NCBI GenBank assembly: GCA_963727015.1
Contig: CAVSEV010000002.1
Coordinates: 124,001-188,000 of the forward strand
Source of the DNA: DATFVJ01 sp963727015
GTDB lineage: Bacteria > Actinomycetota > Actinomycetes > Streptosporangiales > Streptosporangiaceae
Length of the DNA: 64,000 bases
Direction: 5' to 3'
The notes below the pieces were generated by a model, which saw nothing but the letters and a program-made list of their open reading frames with translations, had not been told where the DNA came from and did no database searches. Each line of letters starts with the position of its first letter. Position 1 is the stretch's first letter. This document shows positions 55,717 to 64,000 of the stretch, in pieces. The position numbers and the translations under genes were made by a program.

Positions 55717-57234
55717 TTAATCCTCGCCAGTCAGGGCGGCGACCAGCTCGGCGGCGGTCCTGCAACGGTCGAGGAGGGCGCCGACATGCTTGCTGGTGCC
55801 CCGCAGCGGCTCGAGGGTCGGGACGCGTTGCAGCGACTCGCGGCCCGGGATGTCGAAGATGACGGAATCCCATGACGCGGCGGCGACCGAGTCGGAGTAT
55901 TGCCGCAGGCACCGGCCGCGGAAGTAGGCGCGGGTGTCTTCCGGCGGTTCCTCGATGGCACGTGCCACCTCGGCATCGCCGATGAGCCGCTTCATCCGGC
56001 CACGGGCGGCGAGCCTGTTGTAGAGACCGCGATCCGGCCGGACGTCCGAATACTGCAGGTCAACGAGCTGGAGCCGGGGATGCTCCCAGCTAAGGCCGTC
56101 CCTCGCCCTGTAGCCCTCGAGCAACTCGAGCTTGGCCACCCAGTCGAGCTCGCGCGACAGGGACATCGGCTCGGCGGCGAGGCGGCTCAGCACCGACTCC
56201 CACCGGTCGAGCACGTCCCCGGTCATTTCGTCGATGTCAGCGCCGAACCGGTCCTCCGCGTACTTCCTCGCATATTCGAGGTATTCCAGCTGCAGCTGGA
56301 TCGCGGTCAGCTTCCTGCCATTGCGCAGTGTGATCAGGTGCTTGCAGGAAGGGTCATGCGACACGGCGCGCAGTTCGGCCACGGGCGCGTCTAGCGACAG
56401 GTCACTGTCCAGGAATTTTTCCTCGATCATGGCGAGCACGAGCGCGGTGGTGCCGAGCTTGAGGTAGGTGGAGATCTCGCTCATGTTCGCGTCGCCGATG
56501 ATCACGTGCAGCCTGCGGTACTTCTCCGGATCGGCGTGCGGTTCGTCGCGGGTATTGATGATGGGCCGCTTCAGCGTGGTCTCCAGGCCCACTTCGACCT
56601 CGAAGAAGTCGGCACGCTGGCTGATCTGGAACCCGTTGCCACGGCCGTCCGCGCCGATGCCGACCCGCCCCGCGCCGCAGATCACCTGACGTGAGACGAA
56701 GAACGGCGTGAGATGGCGCACGATGTCGGCGAATGGCGTGCCACGCCGCATCAGGTAGTTCTCGTGGCAGCCGTACGACGCGCCCTTGTTGTCTGTGTTG
56801 TTCTTGTAGAGCTGGATGGACGCACCGCCAGGCATGTGCGCGGCACGTGCGGCGGCCTCGGCCATGACCCGCTCACCGGCCTTATCCCAGCGGACCGTGT
56901 CGAGCGGGTTGGTGCATTCCGGTGTCGAATACTCCGGATGCGCGTGATCAACGTACAGCCGGGCGCCGTTGGTCAGGATGACGTTGGCGAGTCCAAGGTC
57001 CTCGTCGGTGAGCTGAGTCGGGTCGGCCACCTCACGGGCGAGGTCGAACCCGCGCGCGTCACGAAGCGGGTTCTCCTCCTCGAAATCCCATCGGGCCCGC
57101 CGCGCCCGGGCTGCCGTCGCAGCCTGGTACGCGTTGACCACCTGAGACGATGTCACCATCGCGTTGGCACCCGGCTGACCGGGCACGGAGATGCCGTACT
57201 CGGTCTCGGTACCCATAACCCGCCGCACGCTCAT
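55717..57234 (-). CDS. dop: Pup deamidase/depupylase
   Basis: 505 residues, PafA homologue that deamidates Pup and removes it from substrates. The start MSVRRVMGTETEYGIS has the Glu of the active site; the Dop-specific loop after about residue 40 (RARRARWDFEEENPLRDARGFDLAREV) separates it from PafA. Shared blocks: LYVDHAHPEYSTPECT, YKNNTDNKGASYGCHENYL, RPIINTRDEPHADPEKYRRLHVIIGDANMSE. ATG 57234 follows TAGGCT by six bases, suggesting a leaderless message. Confidence 0.97.
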   Translation of the reverse strand: MSVRRVMGTETEYGISVPGQPGANAMVTSSQVVNAYQAATAARARRARWDFEEENPLRDARGFDLAREVADPTQLTDEDLGLANVILTNGARLYVDHAHPEYSTPECTNPLDTVRWDKAGERVMAEAAARAAHMPGGASIQLYKNNTDNKGASYGCHENYLMRRGTPFADIVRHLTPFFVSRQVICGAGRVGIGADGRGNGFQISQRADFFEVEVGLETTLKRPIINTRDEPHADPEKYRRLHVIIGDANMSEISTYLKLGTTALVLAMIEEKFLDSDLSLDAPVAELRAVSHDPSCKHLITLRNGRKLTAIQLQLEYLEYARKYAEDRFGADIDEMTGDVLDRWESVLSRLAAEPMSLSRELDWVAKLELLEGYRARDGLSWEHPRLQLVDLQYSDVRPDRGLYNRLAARGRMKRLIGDAEVARAIEEPPEDTRAYFRGRCLRQYSDSVAAASWDSVIFDIPGRESLQRVPTLEPLRGTSKHVGALLDRCRTAAELVAALTGED

Positions 57235-57240
57235 GCCAGA

Positions 57241-57246
57241 AGCCTA
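57241..57246 (-). promoter_or_regulatory. -10 element, leaderless dop
   Basis: TAGGCT with six bases to ATG 57234. Confidence 0.45.
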
Positions 57247-57329
57247 ATGTCGCTCTGCAGCGGCCAGCGCAGCGCTCGCCGGCGCGCTGGCCGGCTTGAG
57301 CGTTACGTAGCGCGCGGCGCGGGCGCCGG

Positions 57330-59084
57330 TCACAGGTACTGGCCGGTGTTGGCGACGGTGTCGATGGACCGGCCAGCCTCGGTGCCGTGCTTGCCGGAGA
57401 CAAGGGTCCGGATGTAGACGATCCGCTCGCCCTTCTTTCCTGATATCCGCGCCCAGTCGTCCGGGTTCGTCGTGTTCGGCAGATCCTCGTTCTCGCTGAA
57501 CTCGTCCACGCAGGCGGCGAGGAGATGGGCGACCCGAAGACCCTTCTGGCTGGTCTCGAGGAATTCCTTGATTGCCATCTTCTTGGCCCGGTCAACGATG
57601 TTCTGGATCATCGCGCCCGAGTTGAAATCCTTGAAGTAGAGAACTTCCTTGTCACCGTTGGCATAGGTGACCTCGAGGAACCGGTTCTCCTCCGTCTCGC
57701 TGTACATGCGCTCCACGACACGCTGGATCATCGCTTCCACGGTGCCGTCGGCGGAGCCGCCGTGCTCGGCCATGTCGTCAGGGTGCAACGGCAGGGCACG
57801 CACGACGTACTTGGAGAAGATGTCCCTCGCCGCCTCGGCGTCAGGCCGCTCGATCTTGATTTTCACGTCGAGCCTGCCGGGCCGCAGGATCGCGGGGTCG
57901 ATCATGTCCTCGCGGTTGGACGCGCCGATCACAATGACGTTCTCCAGGCCCTCCACGCCGTCGATCTCGCTCAGCAACTGCGGCACGATCGTGTTCTCGA
58001 CGTCGCTCGAGACGCCGGACCCGCGGGTGCGGAAGATGGAGTCCATCTCGTCGAAGAACACGATGACGGGCATCCCCTCGCTTGCCTTCTCCCTGGCGCG
58101 CTGGAAGACGAGGCGGATGTGGCGCTCGGTCTCGCCCACGTACTTGTTGAGCAGCTCAGGACCCTTGATGTTCAGGAAGAAGCTCTTGCCTTCCTCGTTC
58201 GCCGCGACCTGCTTGGCGAGCGAGTTAGCCACCGCCTTGGCGATCAGCGTCTTGCCGCAGCCGGGTGGCCCGTAAAGCAGCACGCCCTTCGGCGGGCGCA
58301 GCATGTGCTCCTTGAACAGATCGGCATGCAGATAGGGCAGTTCGATGGCATCGCGGATCTGCTCGATCTGCGGGCCGAGGCCACCTATGTCCTGGTAGGT
58401 GATGTCTGGCACTTCCTCAAGGATGAGCTCCTCGACCTCAGCCTTGGGGATCCGCTCGTAGACATAATTGGATCGCGGCTCGAGCAGCAGCGCGTCACCG
58501 GCGCGCAGCGGCGCGGACAGGAGTGGCTCGGCGAGCCTGACCACGCGCTCCTCGTCCGCGTGAGCGATAACGAGCGCCCTGTCACCGCCCTCGAGCGTCT
58601 CCTTGAGCATGACGACCTCGCCGACGGTCTCGTACGCCTGGGCGAGCACGACGTTGAGCGCCTCGTTGAGCACGACCTCCTGGCCTGGCCTGAGCTCATC
58701 CAGGTCCACGGCAGGGCTCACGTTCACCCGCATCTTGCGGCCCCCGGTGAACACGTCTACTGTCCCGTCATCCAGCGCCTCGAGGAAGATGCCGAAGCCG
58801 GAAGGCGGCTGAGCCAGCCTGTCGACCTCCTCCTTCAGCGCGACGATCTGGTCGCGCGCTTCGCGCAGGGTCGCGGCGAGGCGCTCATTCTGGCCGCTGA
58901 CCGCCGCGAGATTGACCTGCGCGTCGCGAAGGCGCTCCTCGAGCGCCCTGACCTGACGGGGAGAATCTGAGAGCCGTCGCCGCAGCACCGCGACCTCTTC
59001 CTCAAGGAAGGAGACCTGCGTCGAAAGGTCAGAGACCTCCTGCTCGTGCCGTGCGGCGCGGGCGTCGTCATCGCGAGGTGCCAC
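57330..59084 (-). CDS. arc: proteasome-associated AAA ATPase (ARC/Mpa)
   Basis: 584 residues. An N-terminal coiled coil (about 12-75) recruits Pup, an OB domain follows (about 80-235), then the AAA module: GPPGCGKT near 274, FFDEMDSIFRTRG near 345 and the GASNREDMIDPAILRPGRLD sensor/second region of homology. It ends in GQYL, the C-terminal motif that docks into the alpha ring. It unfolds pupylated substrates for the core. GTG 59084 is the start. Order arc-dop-pup-prcB-prcA is conserved. Confidence 0.97.
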   Translation of the reverse strand: MAPRDDDARAARHEQEVSDLSTQVSFLEEEVAVLRRRLSDSPRQVRALEERLRDAQVNLAAVSGQNERLAATLREARDQIVALKEEVDRLAQPPSGFGIFLEALDDGTVDVFTGGRKMRVNVSPAVDLDELRPGQEVVLNEALNVVLAQAYETVGEVVMLKETLEGGDRALVIAHADEERVVRLAEPLLSAPLRAGDALLLEPRSNYVYERIPKAEVEELILEEVPDITYQDIGGLGPQIEQIRDAIELPYLHADLFKEHMLRPPKGVLLYGPPGCGKTLIAKAVANSLAKQVAANEEGKSFFLNIKGPELLNKYVGETERHIRLVFQRAREKASEGMPVIVFFDEMDSIFRTRGSGVSSDVENTIVPQLLSEIDGVEGLENVIVIGASNREDMIDPAILRPGRLDVKIKIERPDAEAARDIFSKYVVRALPLHPDDMAEHGGSADGTVEAMIQRVVERMYSETEENRFLEVTYANGDKEVLYFKDFNSGAMIQNIVDRAKKMAIKEFLETSQKGLRVAHLLAACVDEFSENEDLPNTTNPDDWARISGKKGERIVYIRTLVSGKHGTEAGRSIDTVANTGQYL

Positions 59085-59381
59085 TCCCCAACCCCCCTTC
59101 CGAGAGCCGACTTACAGTAGACCCTACCTATCCAGGCGCCTGTCGTAACCTGACCAACGGAGCCTTGCCCGCCGCCATTCCCCTCGATCGTGCGCACTGG
59201 AGAATTTTGCCTGTTCAAGTGGGGTGCAAACGATCCTGTCTGGTAGGCCCGAGTTGCACTACCGTGGCGGCCAAGTCGCGATCGTCACATCCCTGGCCCG
59301 CCGGGTCAAGCCGCTTCCGCACCCGATCGGGCAAGAACGCCCCGCGAGAGTGGTCAGGGACACCAGCCCTCGGGACATGCC
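59085..59381. other. gap upstream of arc
   Basis: 297 bp, no gene seen. It should carry the arc promoter. Confidence 0.5.
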
Positions 59382-60242
59382 CTAAGTCCGGCGTCGGCTG
59401 GCCGGCGCCTCGACCCCATCGGCGAGCCGGCGAGCCGTGATGAGAAAGCCGGTATGGCCAACCATGCGGTGCTGCGGCCGCACCGCGAGCCCGTCCGCAT
59501 GCCAGCCACGGACCAGCGTCTCCCACGCGTCAGGCTCGGCAAAGCTGCCGTGCGCACGCAGCGCCTCGACTGTCCGGGACAGTTGCGTAGTAGTTGCGAC
59601 ATAACAGCAGATGAGGCCGCCGGGGACGAGCGCGCTGCCGACCACGCCGAGGCATTCCCATGGGGCCAGCATGTCGAGTACCGCCCGATCGAACGCCGCA
59701 TCCATCGGCTCCTTGCTGTCGGCAAGCTGCTGGCCCGCTGGGCGCGCGGAAAGATCGTCGAGGACGAGGCGCCAGGCCGGGTGCGCTCCGCAGAAGAAAC
59801 GCTCCACGTTGCGGCGGGCAATCGCGGCGAAGTCCGTTCTGCGCTCAAACGACACGACGAGGCCCTCGTCACCGACGGCACGAAGCAGCCAGCAGGTGAG
59901 AGCGCCCGACCCCGCGCCAGCCTCGAGCACCCTGGCGCCAGGAAACACGTCAGCGAAAGCAAGTATCTGCGCCGCGTCCTTCGGGTAGACGACGGCGGCG
60001 CCGCGTTTCATCGCCAGCGTGTAGTCGGCGAGCAGCGGCCGCAGCGCGACATAGGGCGTGCCGCCGGCTGAGCGCACCACGCTCCCCTCGGGCTGCCCGA
60101 GCAGGTCGTCGTGCGCCAGCGAACCGCGATGGGTGTGAAACACCTTGCCAGGCTCGAGGACCACCAGATGCTGCCGCCCTTTGGTGTCGGTCAGCTGCAC
60201 CTGGTCGCCTGCGATGAATGGACCCCGCCGCGGTCGCGTCAT
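59382..60242 (-). CDS. trmI: tRNA (adenine-58-N1)-methyltransferase
   Basis: 286-residue class I SAM methyltransferase modifying A58 in the T-loop of tRNA. A short N-terminal beta domain (GDQVQLTDTKGRQHLVVLEPG) precedes the YPKDAAQILAFADVFPGARVLEAGAGSGALTCWLLRAVG SAM-binding region (about 86-124) and a DRAVLDMLAPWE catalytic motif. It is regularly found just upstream of arc in actinobacteria. ATG 60242 is preceded by TAACCT at seven bases. Confidence 0.93.
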   Translation of the reverse strand: MTRPRRGPFIAGDQVQLTDTKGRQHLVVLEPGKVFHTHRGSLAHDDLLGQPEGSVVRSAGGTPYVALRPLLADYTLAMKRGAAVVYPKDAAQILAFADVFPGARVLEAGAGSGALTCWLLRAVGDEGLVVSFERRTDFAAIARRNVERFFCGAHPAWRLVLDDLSARPAGQQLADSKEPMDAAFDRAVLDMLAPWECLGVVGSALVPGGLICCYVATTTQLSRTVEALRAHGSFAEPDAWETLVRGWHADGLAVRPQHRMVGHTGFLITARRLADGVEAPASRRRT

Positions 60243-60249
60243 GGCGGCA

Positions 60250-60255
60250 AGGTTA
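60250..60255 (-). promoter_or_regulatory. -10 element, leaderless trmI
   Basis: TAACCT with seven bases to ATG 60242. Confidence 0.4.
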
Positions 60256-60311
60256 ACGGTGGACCGCGCAGCCGTTCGGGCTAATGCTGGCCCGCCGGAC
60301 CAGGTACCGCC

Positions 60312-61460
60312 TTACGCGCCGGCGAAGACCCTGTCCAGATCACGCGTCGCGAGCACACCGAAGATCTGGCCGGAAGGTTCCACCAGCAGGTATTCGGTCG
60401 CCGGGGCCCGCCGCACGGCCTCCAGCAGCTCAGCACCGGTCAGGTCGGCGGACAGCACCATCCCTGGTCCGAGCGAGCGCGCCAGGGAGCCCACGTCGAT
60501 CCACGGACGGCGATGCGGCGGGGTTGCCGTGACCGCCGATTCGTTGACGATGGCGATCGGGTTCTGCTCATGGTCGACCACCACGAGCGCACCGGCCTTC
60601 GCCTCGTCCGCGCGCCTGACCGCCTCTGCGAGCGGGACGTTGGCCGCGACAGGCACGGCGCGGCGCGCCAGCCTGCGCGCGTGCAGCGCGGGCAGCCGCT
60701 CACGCAGCCGGGCAGCCTGGATGGACTGCCCTGCGCCTAGCCACATGAACGCCGCGATCACCGCGATCCACGCGGTGGCGAACAGGTCCGTCTGCTGGCC
60801 GCCCATGGCAACCGTGACCACCGGGATGAGCAACAGTCCGCAAGCGAGCACCCTGCCGCCCCACGCCGCGGCGATCGTGGCCGTCTGCGGCCGCCCGGTC
60901 AGCTTCCAAACGGCCGCGCGGAGCAGTCGCCCACCATCGAGCGGCAAGCCTGGAAGCAGGTTGAAGAGGCCGACGATCAGGTTCGCCCGCATGAGCTGCA
61001 ACACGAGCACGCCTGGCACCGTGCTGGCAGGGACCACTTTGGTCAGCCCCCAGCCGACGCCGGCCAGGGCAAGGGACAGCAGCGGGCCGGCGACCGCCAC
61101 CAGGAATTCCTGGCCGGGTGTCGGAGGCTCCTTGTCGATCTCGGAGACCCCGCCGAGCGGGTAAAGCAGGATGCGCCTGACCGGAAGGCCGAATCGCCTG
61201 GCGACCAGCGAGTGACTCAGCTCGTGCACGAGCACGGACAGATAGAGCAGCAGGACGAACGCGCCAGAGATGACGTAGCGCAACGGGCTTGCGTAGGTGG
61301 TGGCGATATCCTGGGCGTAAACGACGACGATGACGCCAGCGATCAGGAACCAGTACGGGGAGATGTAGACCCCGATCCCGAACGGCCGGCCGACGAGCAG
61401 GCCCGGCTGCCGGGCGGGCGTTCGCCCGGCATCCGGCTTGGACTGCCCATCGGAATTCAT
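60312..61460 (-). CDS. M50 site-2 protease with CBS domains
   Basis: 382-residue polytopic intramembrane metalloprotease. HELSHS (His79-Glu80-x-x-His83) and a later LPLDGGRLL supply the zinc ligands; about six hydrophobic segments are seen. Two CBS domains follow (about 255-380). These enzymes cut membrane-bound regulators. ATG 61460 is preferred because GAGGGTGG precedes it; upstream ATGs at 61475 and 61514 would add 5-18 residues. Confidence 0.9.
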   Translation of the reverse strand: MNSDGQSKPDAGRTPARQPGLLVGRPFGIGVYISPYWFLIAGVIVVVYAQDIATTYASPLRYVISGAFVLLLYLSVLVHELSHSLVARRFGLPVRRILLYPLGGVSEIDKEPPTPGQEFLVAVAGPLLSLALAGVGWGLTKVVPASTVPGVLVLQLMRANLIVGLFNLLPGLPLDGGRLLRAAVWKLTGRPQTATIAAAWGGRVLACGLLLIPVVTVAMGGQQTDLFATAWIAVIAAFMWLGAGQSIQAARLRERLPALHARRLARRAVPVAANVPLAEAVRRADEAKAGALVVVDHEQNPIAIVNESAVTATPPHRRPWIDVGSLARSLGPGMVLSADLTGAELLEAVRRAPATEYLLVEPSGQIFGVLATRDLDRVFAGA

Positions 61461-61644
61461 ATCTGCCACCCTCATGATGCTATGTGTACGAGCGGCCTTG
61501 CTGGGCATGGCCATGCCTTACGGCACCGGCATCGCAGCGCCCGATGCCACCGGCAGCCGCCCCGGGGGAGCCTGTCTCGTAGATCTGTGTGGATACGGGG
61601 TCTGGGCGCCGATCCACGCCGCTAGCAGATTTGTGCGACATGCC

Positions 61645-62271
61645 TTAGCCCGGCAGGCTCAGCGGCATATCGGCGGAGCGGAGCGACCGCGCCGCCTGCG
61701 ACAGGGCGCCGTCCACCTCCGCCTGCCGCGCGTCAAGCTCGCGCCTGTCGGCGAGCAGCGCCGCAGACGCGGTCTTGCGCGCCTGCTGTCCCGGCGCGGA
61801 CAGCACGGCAGCGATGTCAGTCTGTACCCGCTGAGCCCAGGGAAATGCCCACGTCAAGAGGTTGCCGACCGTGGCGGCCAGACGATATCTGGCCAGTGAC
61901 TCCGGCACCTGGTATTGGGCCAGATCATCGAGCTGCTCGTTGTTCGCGGGCGAGCAGTTGGCCGCGCCGTCGCGGGCGATGCTGATCGCCGTCGGTACAT
62001 CACGGCTGGTGCCAGCCTGAATCGCCTGAAATGCGGAAGATGAGTCCCGCAGGCCGCCGGCGCACGACTCGATGTCGGTATTCAGTGTCTGAATCAGGCC
62101 GTGCAGATCGGCCGCGCGCTGGCCAGTGGTGGGCCGGTGGGCGAGGCCGACGAGTACGGCCCCGGCCGCGACCGCCGCGACGGCGGCGACCAGCCACCCC
62201 GGGGAACGCGCAGCCGGCCAGTTGTTCTTCCGCGCGGCGGCAGCACGTGCGGGCGCGGGTCGTGTTGTCAT
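61645..62271 (-). CDS. membrane-anchored or secreted protein, unknown function
   Basis: 208 residues: cytoplasmic Ala/Arg-rich start, one membrane helix (GWLVAAVAAVAAGAVLVGLAH, about 30-50), then an outer helical domain with two Cys (near 78 and 112). Family not recognised. ATG 62271 was chosen because GAGG lies seven bases upstream; a longer frame to 62460 lacks family features. Confidence 0.65.
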   Translation of the reverse strand: MTTRPAPARAAAARKNNWPAARSPGWLVAAVAAVAAGAVLVGLAHRPTTGQRAADLHGLIQTLNTDIESCAGGLRDSSSAFQAIQAGTSRDVPTAISIARDGAANCSPANNEQLDDLAQYQVPESLARYRLAATVGNLLTWAFPWAQRVQTDIAAVLSAPGQQARKTASAALLADRRELDARQAEVDGALSQAARSLRSADMPLSLPG

Positions 62272-62854
62272 TGCCGCATCCTCAGGCACATGCGCTGCCT
62301 CTTCTGCGGCTGTGCAGCGCGGGTTCCTGCGCCATTTCCCGCCGCGGCCGCCGCCGCGGCTGCCGCACCATCCCAGCCGCGGCTGCCGCACCATGTCTCT
62401 TTGGTACAGAATGGCCGTTGGTACAGAATGGCCCGCGTGCTCTATCGGTTCACGCAGCAATAGGAACTCCAGCCGGGTAATTGAGAGACGGTGCCGTGCC
62501 CGCAGTCCGCCTGCAGGCGCACGGTATCAAAGGGGAGGTCACCTACTGCAAGCCGCGGCGCGAGCCCCGGCGCGAGTCACGACGAGCCATGGCGCGCGCC
62601 ACGGGGCGTTACGGCGAGCCACCGCAAGCCCGGCCGTTATCATGACAATTTCATCAGCCAGGGCCAGCCGGCCTTGCCGCGGCCTTGGCGGCCACATCAA
62701 GTATTCGAAACATTGCGTTCGAGAGCGTGTCCGGGGCGGCTTCTGCGCATGCTTCCTGGCAGTATGCGATTTGCCGAATGCCGGCTGTCAGCATTGGCCG
62801 ACGAAATGGCCGGGCAGGAGTGCCACCCGATTCGGGGAAGCGAGGTGGTGAGCG
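62272..62854. other. 583-bp gap with two pairs of direct repeats
   Basis: Contains CGCGGCTGCCGCACCAT twice, 24 bp apart, and TTGGTACAGAATGGCC twice, 19 bp apart (about 62355-62432). No gene recognised. It is the control region between the leftward unknown gene and the rightward oxidase genes. Confidence 0.5.
62355..62432. repeat. two adjacent pairs of direct repeats
   Basis: First pair: CCGCGGCTGCCGCACCAT at about 62354 and 62378. Second pair: TTGGTACAGAATGGCC at about 62401 and 62420. The second pair is AT-richer and could bind a regulator. Confidence 0.6.
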
Positions 62855-63526
62855 GTGTCGCTGCCGGTTCGTATCGCGACCCTGCTGGTCGCGTTTGCCG
62901 CAGTGGTCGCCGGCGGCGTCTTCGTGACCATCCATTACCTGCTCGCCGGACCGCCGGTGGTCGACTACACGTCAATGGCCAAGGCTGGCCAGGTAGATGT
63001 CACAATGCAGACCGACCCGCAGAACACGGTGAGCGACACGCCCGACTGGGTGTCGTACTTCATCAAGTCTCCGCAGAACGGGCAGTGGGTCCACACCACG
63101 CTTCTCAAGGTCCCCGCCGGCACCCGGGTGAACGTGACGATCCTCGGGTACGACGGCTGCACACCGCTGCGCAACCAGCTATGGGGCAAGGTCACGGGAA
63201 CCATCGGCGGCGTCGAGCACGTTGACGGCAAGCCGGTGACCGTACTGAACTCCTGGTCCTCCTGCTCCGTGCAGCACACCTTCGCGATTCCTGGGCTTGG
63301 GCTCAACGTGCCGATCGCGTCGCCGTTGAATCCGAACCTGTGCGGGACCTCGCCATGCACAAGCGGCCCCTACACGGTGAACACGTTCAGCTTCAGGACG
63401 CCCGCGGCGGCGGGCATCTTCGTCTGGCAATGCCGCGTTCCCTGCGGTGGCGGATTCCTCGACGGCAATGGCGGTCCGATGTCCACACTCGGTTTCATGA
63501 CCGGCGAACTCCAGGTCGTGGCCTGA
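62855..63526 (+). CDS. membrane-anchored cupredoxin-like protein
   Basis: 223 residues with an N-terminal membrane helix (VRIATLLVAFAAVVAGGVFVTIHYLL) and an outer beta-barrel resembling the copper domain of cytochrome oxidase subunit II. A VWQCRVPCGGG motif near 190 keeps a Cys-x3-Cys pair and a Met-rich end (GGPMSTLGFMTG), but the usual His between Cys and Met is not evident. GTG 62855 has GGTGGTGAG before it. Its stop overlaps the next start (TGATG), so the two are coupled. Confidence 0.75.
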   Translation: MSLPVRIATLLVAFAAVVAGGVFVTIHYLLAGPPVVDYTSMAKAGQVDVTMQTDPQNTVSDTPDWVSYFIKSPQNGQWVHTTLLKVPAGTRVNVTILGYDGCTPLRNQLWGKVTGTIGGVEHVDGKPVTVLNSWSSCSVQHTFAIPGLGLNVPIASPLNPNLCGTSPCTSGPYTVNTFSFRTPAAAGIFVWQCRVPCGGGFLDGNGGPMSTLGFMTGELQVVA

Positions 63527-64000
63527 TGGCTGCCGAATCGGCGGACGTGGGCCGCCAGGCGGCGGCCCACGAGCCGCGGCATGGCTTGCGGATCTTCCTG
63601 ATATGGCTGGTCGCGGCGGCCATCGGCGATCTGCTGATCTGGTTCGTGCTCGGGCCGCACATGCCGCCGGGCGCGATGTCGTCGTCCGCCGCCAGCCAGC
63701 AGTTCGATATCAACGTCTTGTCGGCCGTGGCCGCCCCCGTCATGCTGTTCGTGCTCGTCTACTTCATATACGCCCTGGTGGTCTGGCGGCATCGCGAGGG
63801 AGACGACGAGGACGGGCCGCCGATCCACGGCAACACGCGCCTTTCCGTGACCTGGATCGCCGCTACCGCTGTCATCGTGCTCGGCCTGTTCGTCTTCGGC
63901 TTTGTCCAGCTGTGGATACCGGCGGGCGCGGGCGCGGGCGAGGGCGCGGCACCCATCTGGAAGCCGAGCGGAGACCACGACCTGCAGGTCCAGGTCATCG
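63526..64000 (+). CDS. cytochrome c oxidase subunit II-like protein (partial)
   Basis: Starts at ATG 63526 within the stop of the preceding gene and runs past the window end (158 codons seen). Two membrane helices (FLIWLVAAAIGDLLIWFVLG, then LSAVAAPVMLFVLVYFIYALVVW) and a third (RLSVTWIAATAVIVLGLFVFGFVQLW) precede an outer segment beginning DLQVQVI, the usual entry to the cupredoxin domain. The CuA motif would lie beyond the window. The oxidase operon probably continues to the right. Confidence 0.8.
   Translation, partial: MAAESADVGRQAAAHEPRHGLRIFLIWLVAAAIGDLLIWFVLGPHMPPGAMSSSAASQQFDINVLSAVAAPVMLFVLVYFIYALVVWRHREGDDEDGPPIHGNTRLSVTWIAATAVIVLGLFVFGFVQLWIPAGAGAGEGAAPIWKPSGDHDLQVQVI

Noticed and set aside
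57525..58970. Long plus-strand frame opposite arc
   Set aside because: Shadow of the highly biased ATPase gene; no domain and no RBS.

Overview
The window is very GC-rich DNA from a filamentous-type actinomycete. A complete Pup-proteasome locus (arc, dop, pup, prcB, prcA, pafA), pafBC, tatA/tatC, helY, an XRE-DUF5753/DUF397 pair, an S-adenosyl methyltransferase of the DUF574 type and many TANNNT promoters placed 6-7 nt before start codons fit Streptomyces-like or Streptosporangiales-like lineages rather than mycobacteria. No rRNA, tRNA or CRISPR array was seen.

Layout. 0-4.6 kb: the tail of a GntR regulator, a minisatellite, protocatechuate-branch genes pcaB-pcaD-pcaC, then a convergent trpS with a candidate Trp-codon attenuator leader. 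4.9-10 kb: a large GH38 alpha-mannosidase broken over three frames. 10-17 kb: a LuxR-type ATPase regulator, then a MarR/GbsR-like regulator divergent from an ABC-2 exporter pair, and csbD. 17-21.4 kb: a non-coding region with palindromes, a degenerate AMP-binding protein, a secreted protein, an Lrp regulator and an msiK-type sugar ABC ATPase. 21.4-35 kb: an accessory zone in which almost every gene is recognisable but interrupted by one-base indels: PadR/ABC, integrase fragment, MarR-MFS pair, adenylate kinase-like, VOC, acyl-CoA ligase, citryl-CoA lyase-like, mycothiol-dependent isomerase-like, DUF574, P-loop kinase-like and acyl-CoA dehydrogenase. The Nudix gene there reads through. 35-41.7 kb: M24 peptidase, XRE/DUF397 pair, 5'-3' exonuclease, glycerophosphodiesterase, and a roughly 0.4-kb element with inverted repeats. 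41.7-61.5 kb: conserved housekeeping block read leftwards (M50 protease, trmI, arc, dop, pup, prcB, prcA, pafA, FKBP lipoprotein, MarR-GNAT, pafB, pafC, tatA, tatC, helY) with a rightward DUF3866 gene. 62.9-64 kb: a cupredoxin protein and the start of a cytochrome c oxidase subunit II gene, cut by the window end.

How the parts work together. Dop deamidates Pup, PafA ligates it to lysines, ARC unfolds pupylated proteins into the PrcA/PrcB core, and PafB/PafC control the DNA-damage response encoded beside it. TatA/TatC form the twin-arginine translocase. PcaB, PcaC and PcaD act in succession from 3-carboxymuconate to 3-oxoadipate.

Two window-wide themes stand out. Short tandem repeats (15-66 bp units) have expanded both between genes and inside proteins (regulators, TatA, PafB). 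Single-base indels cluster at 21.4-39.8 kb while protein motifs around them remain intact, so they may be assembly errors or very recent decay.
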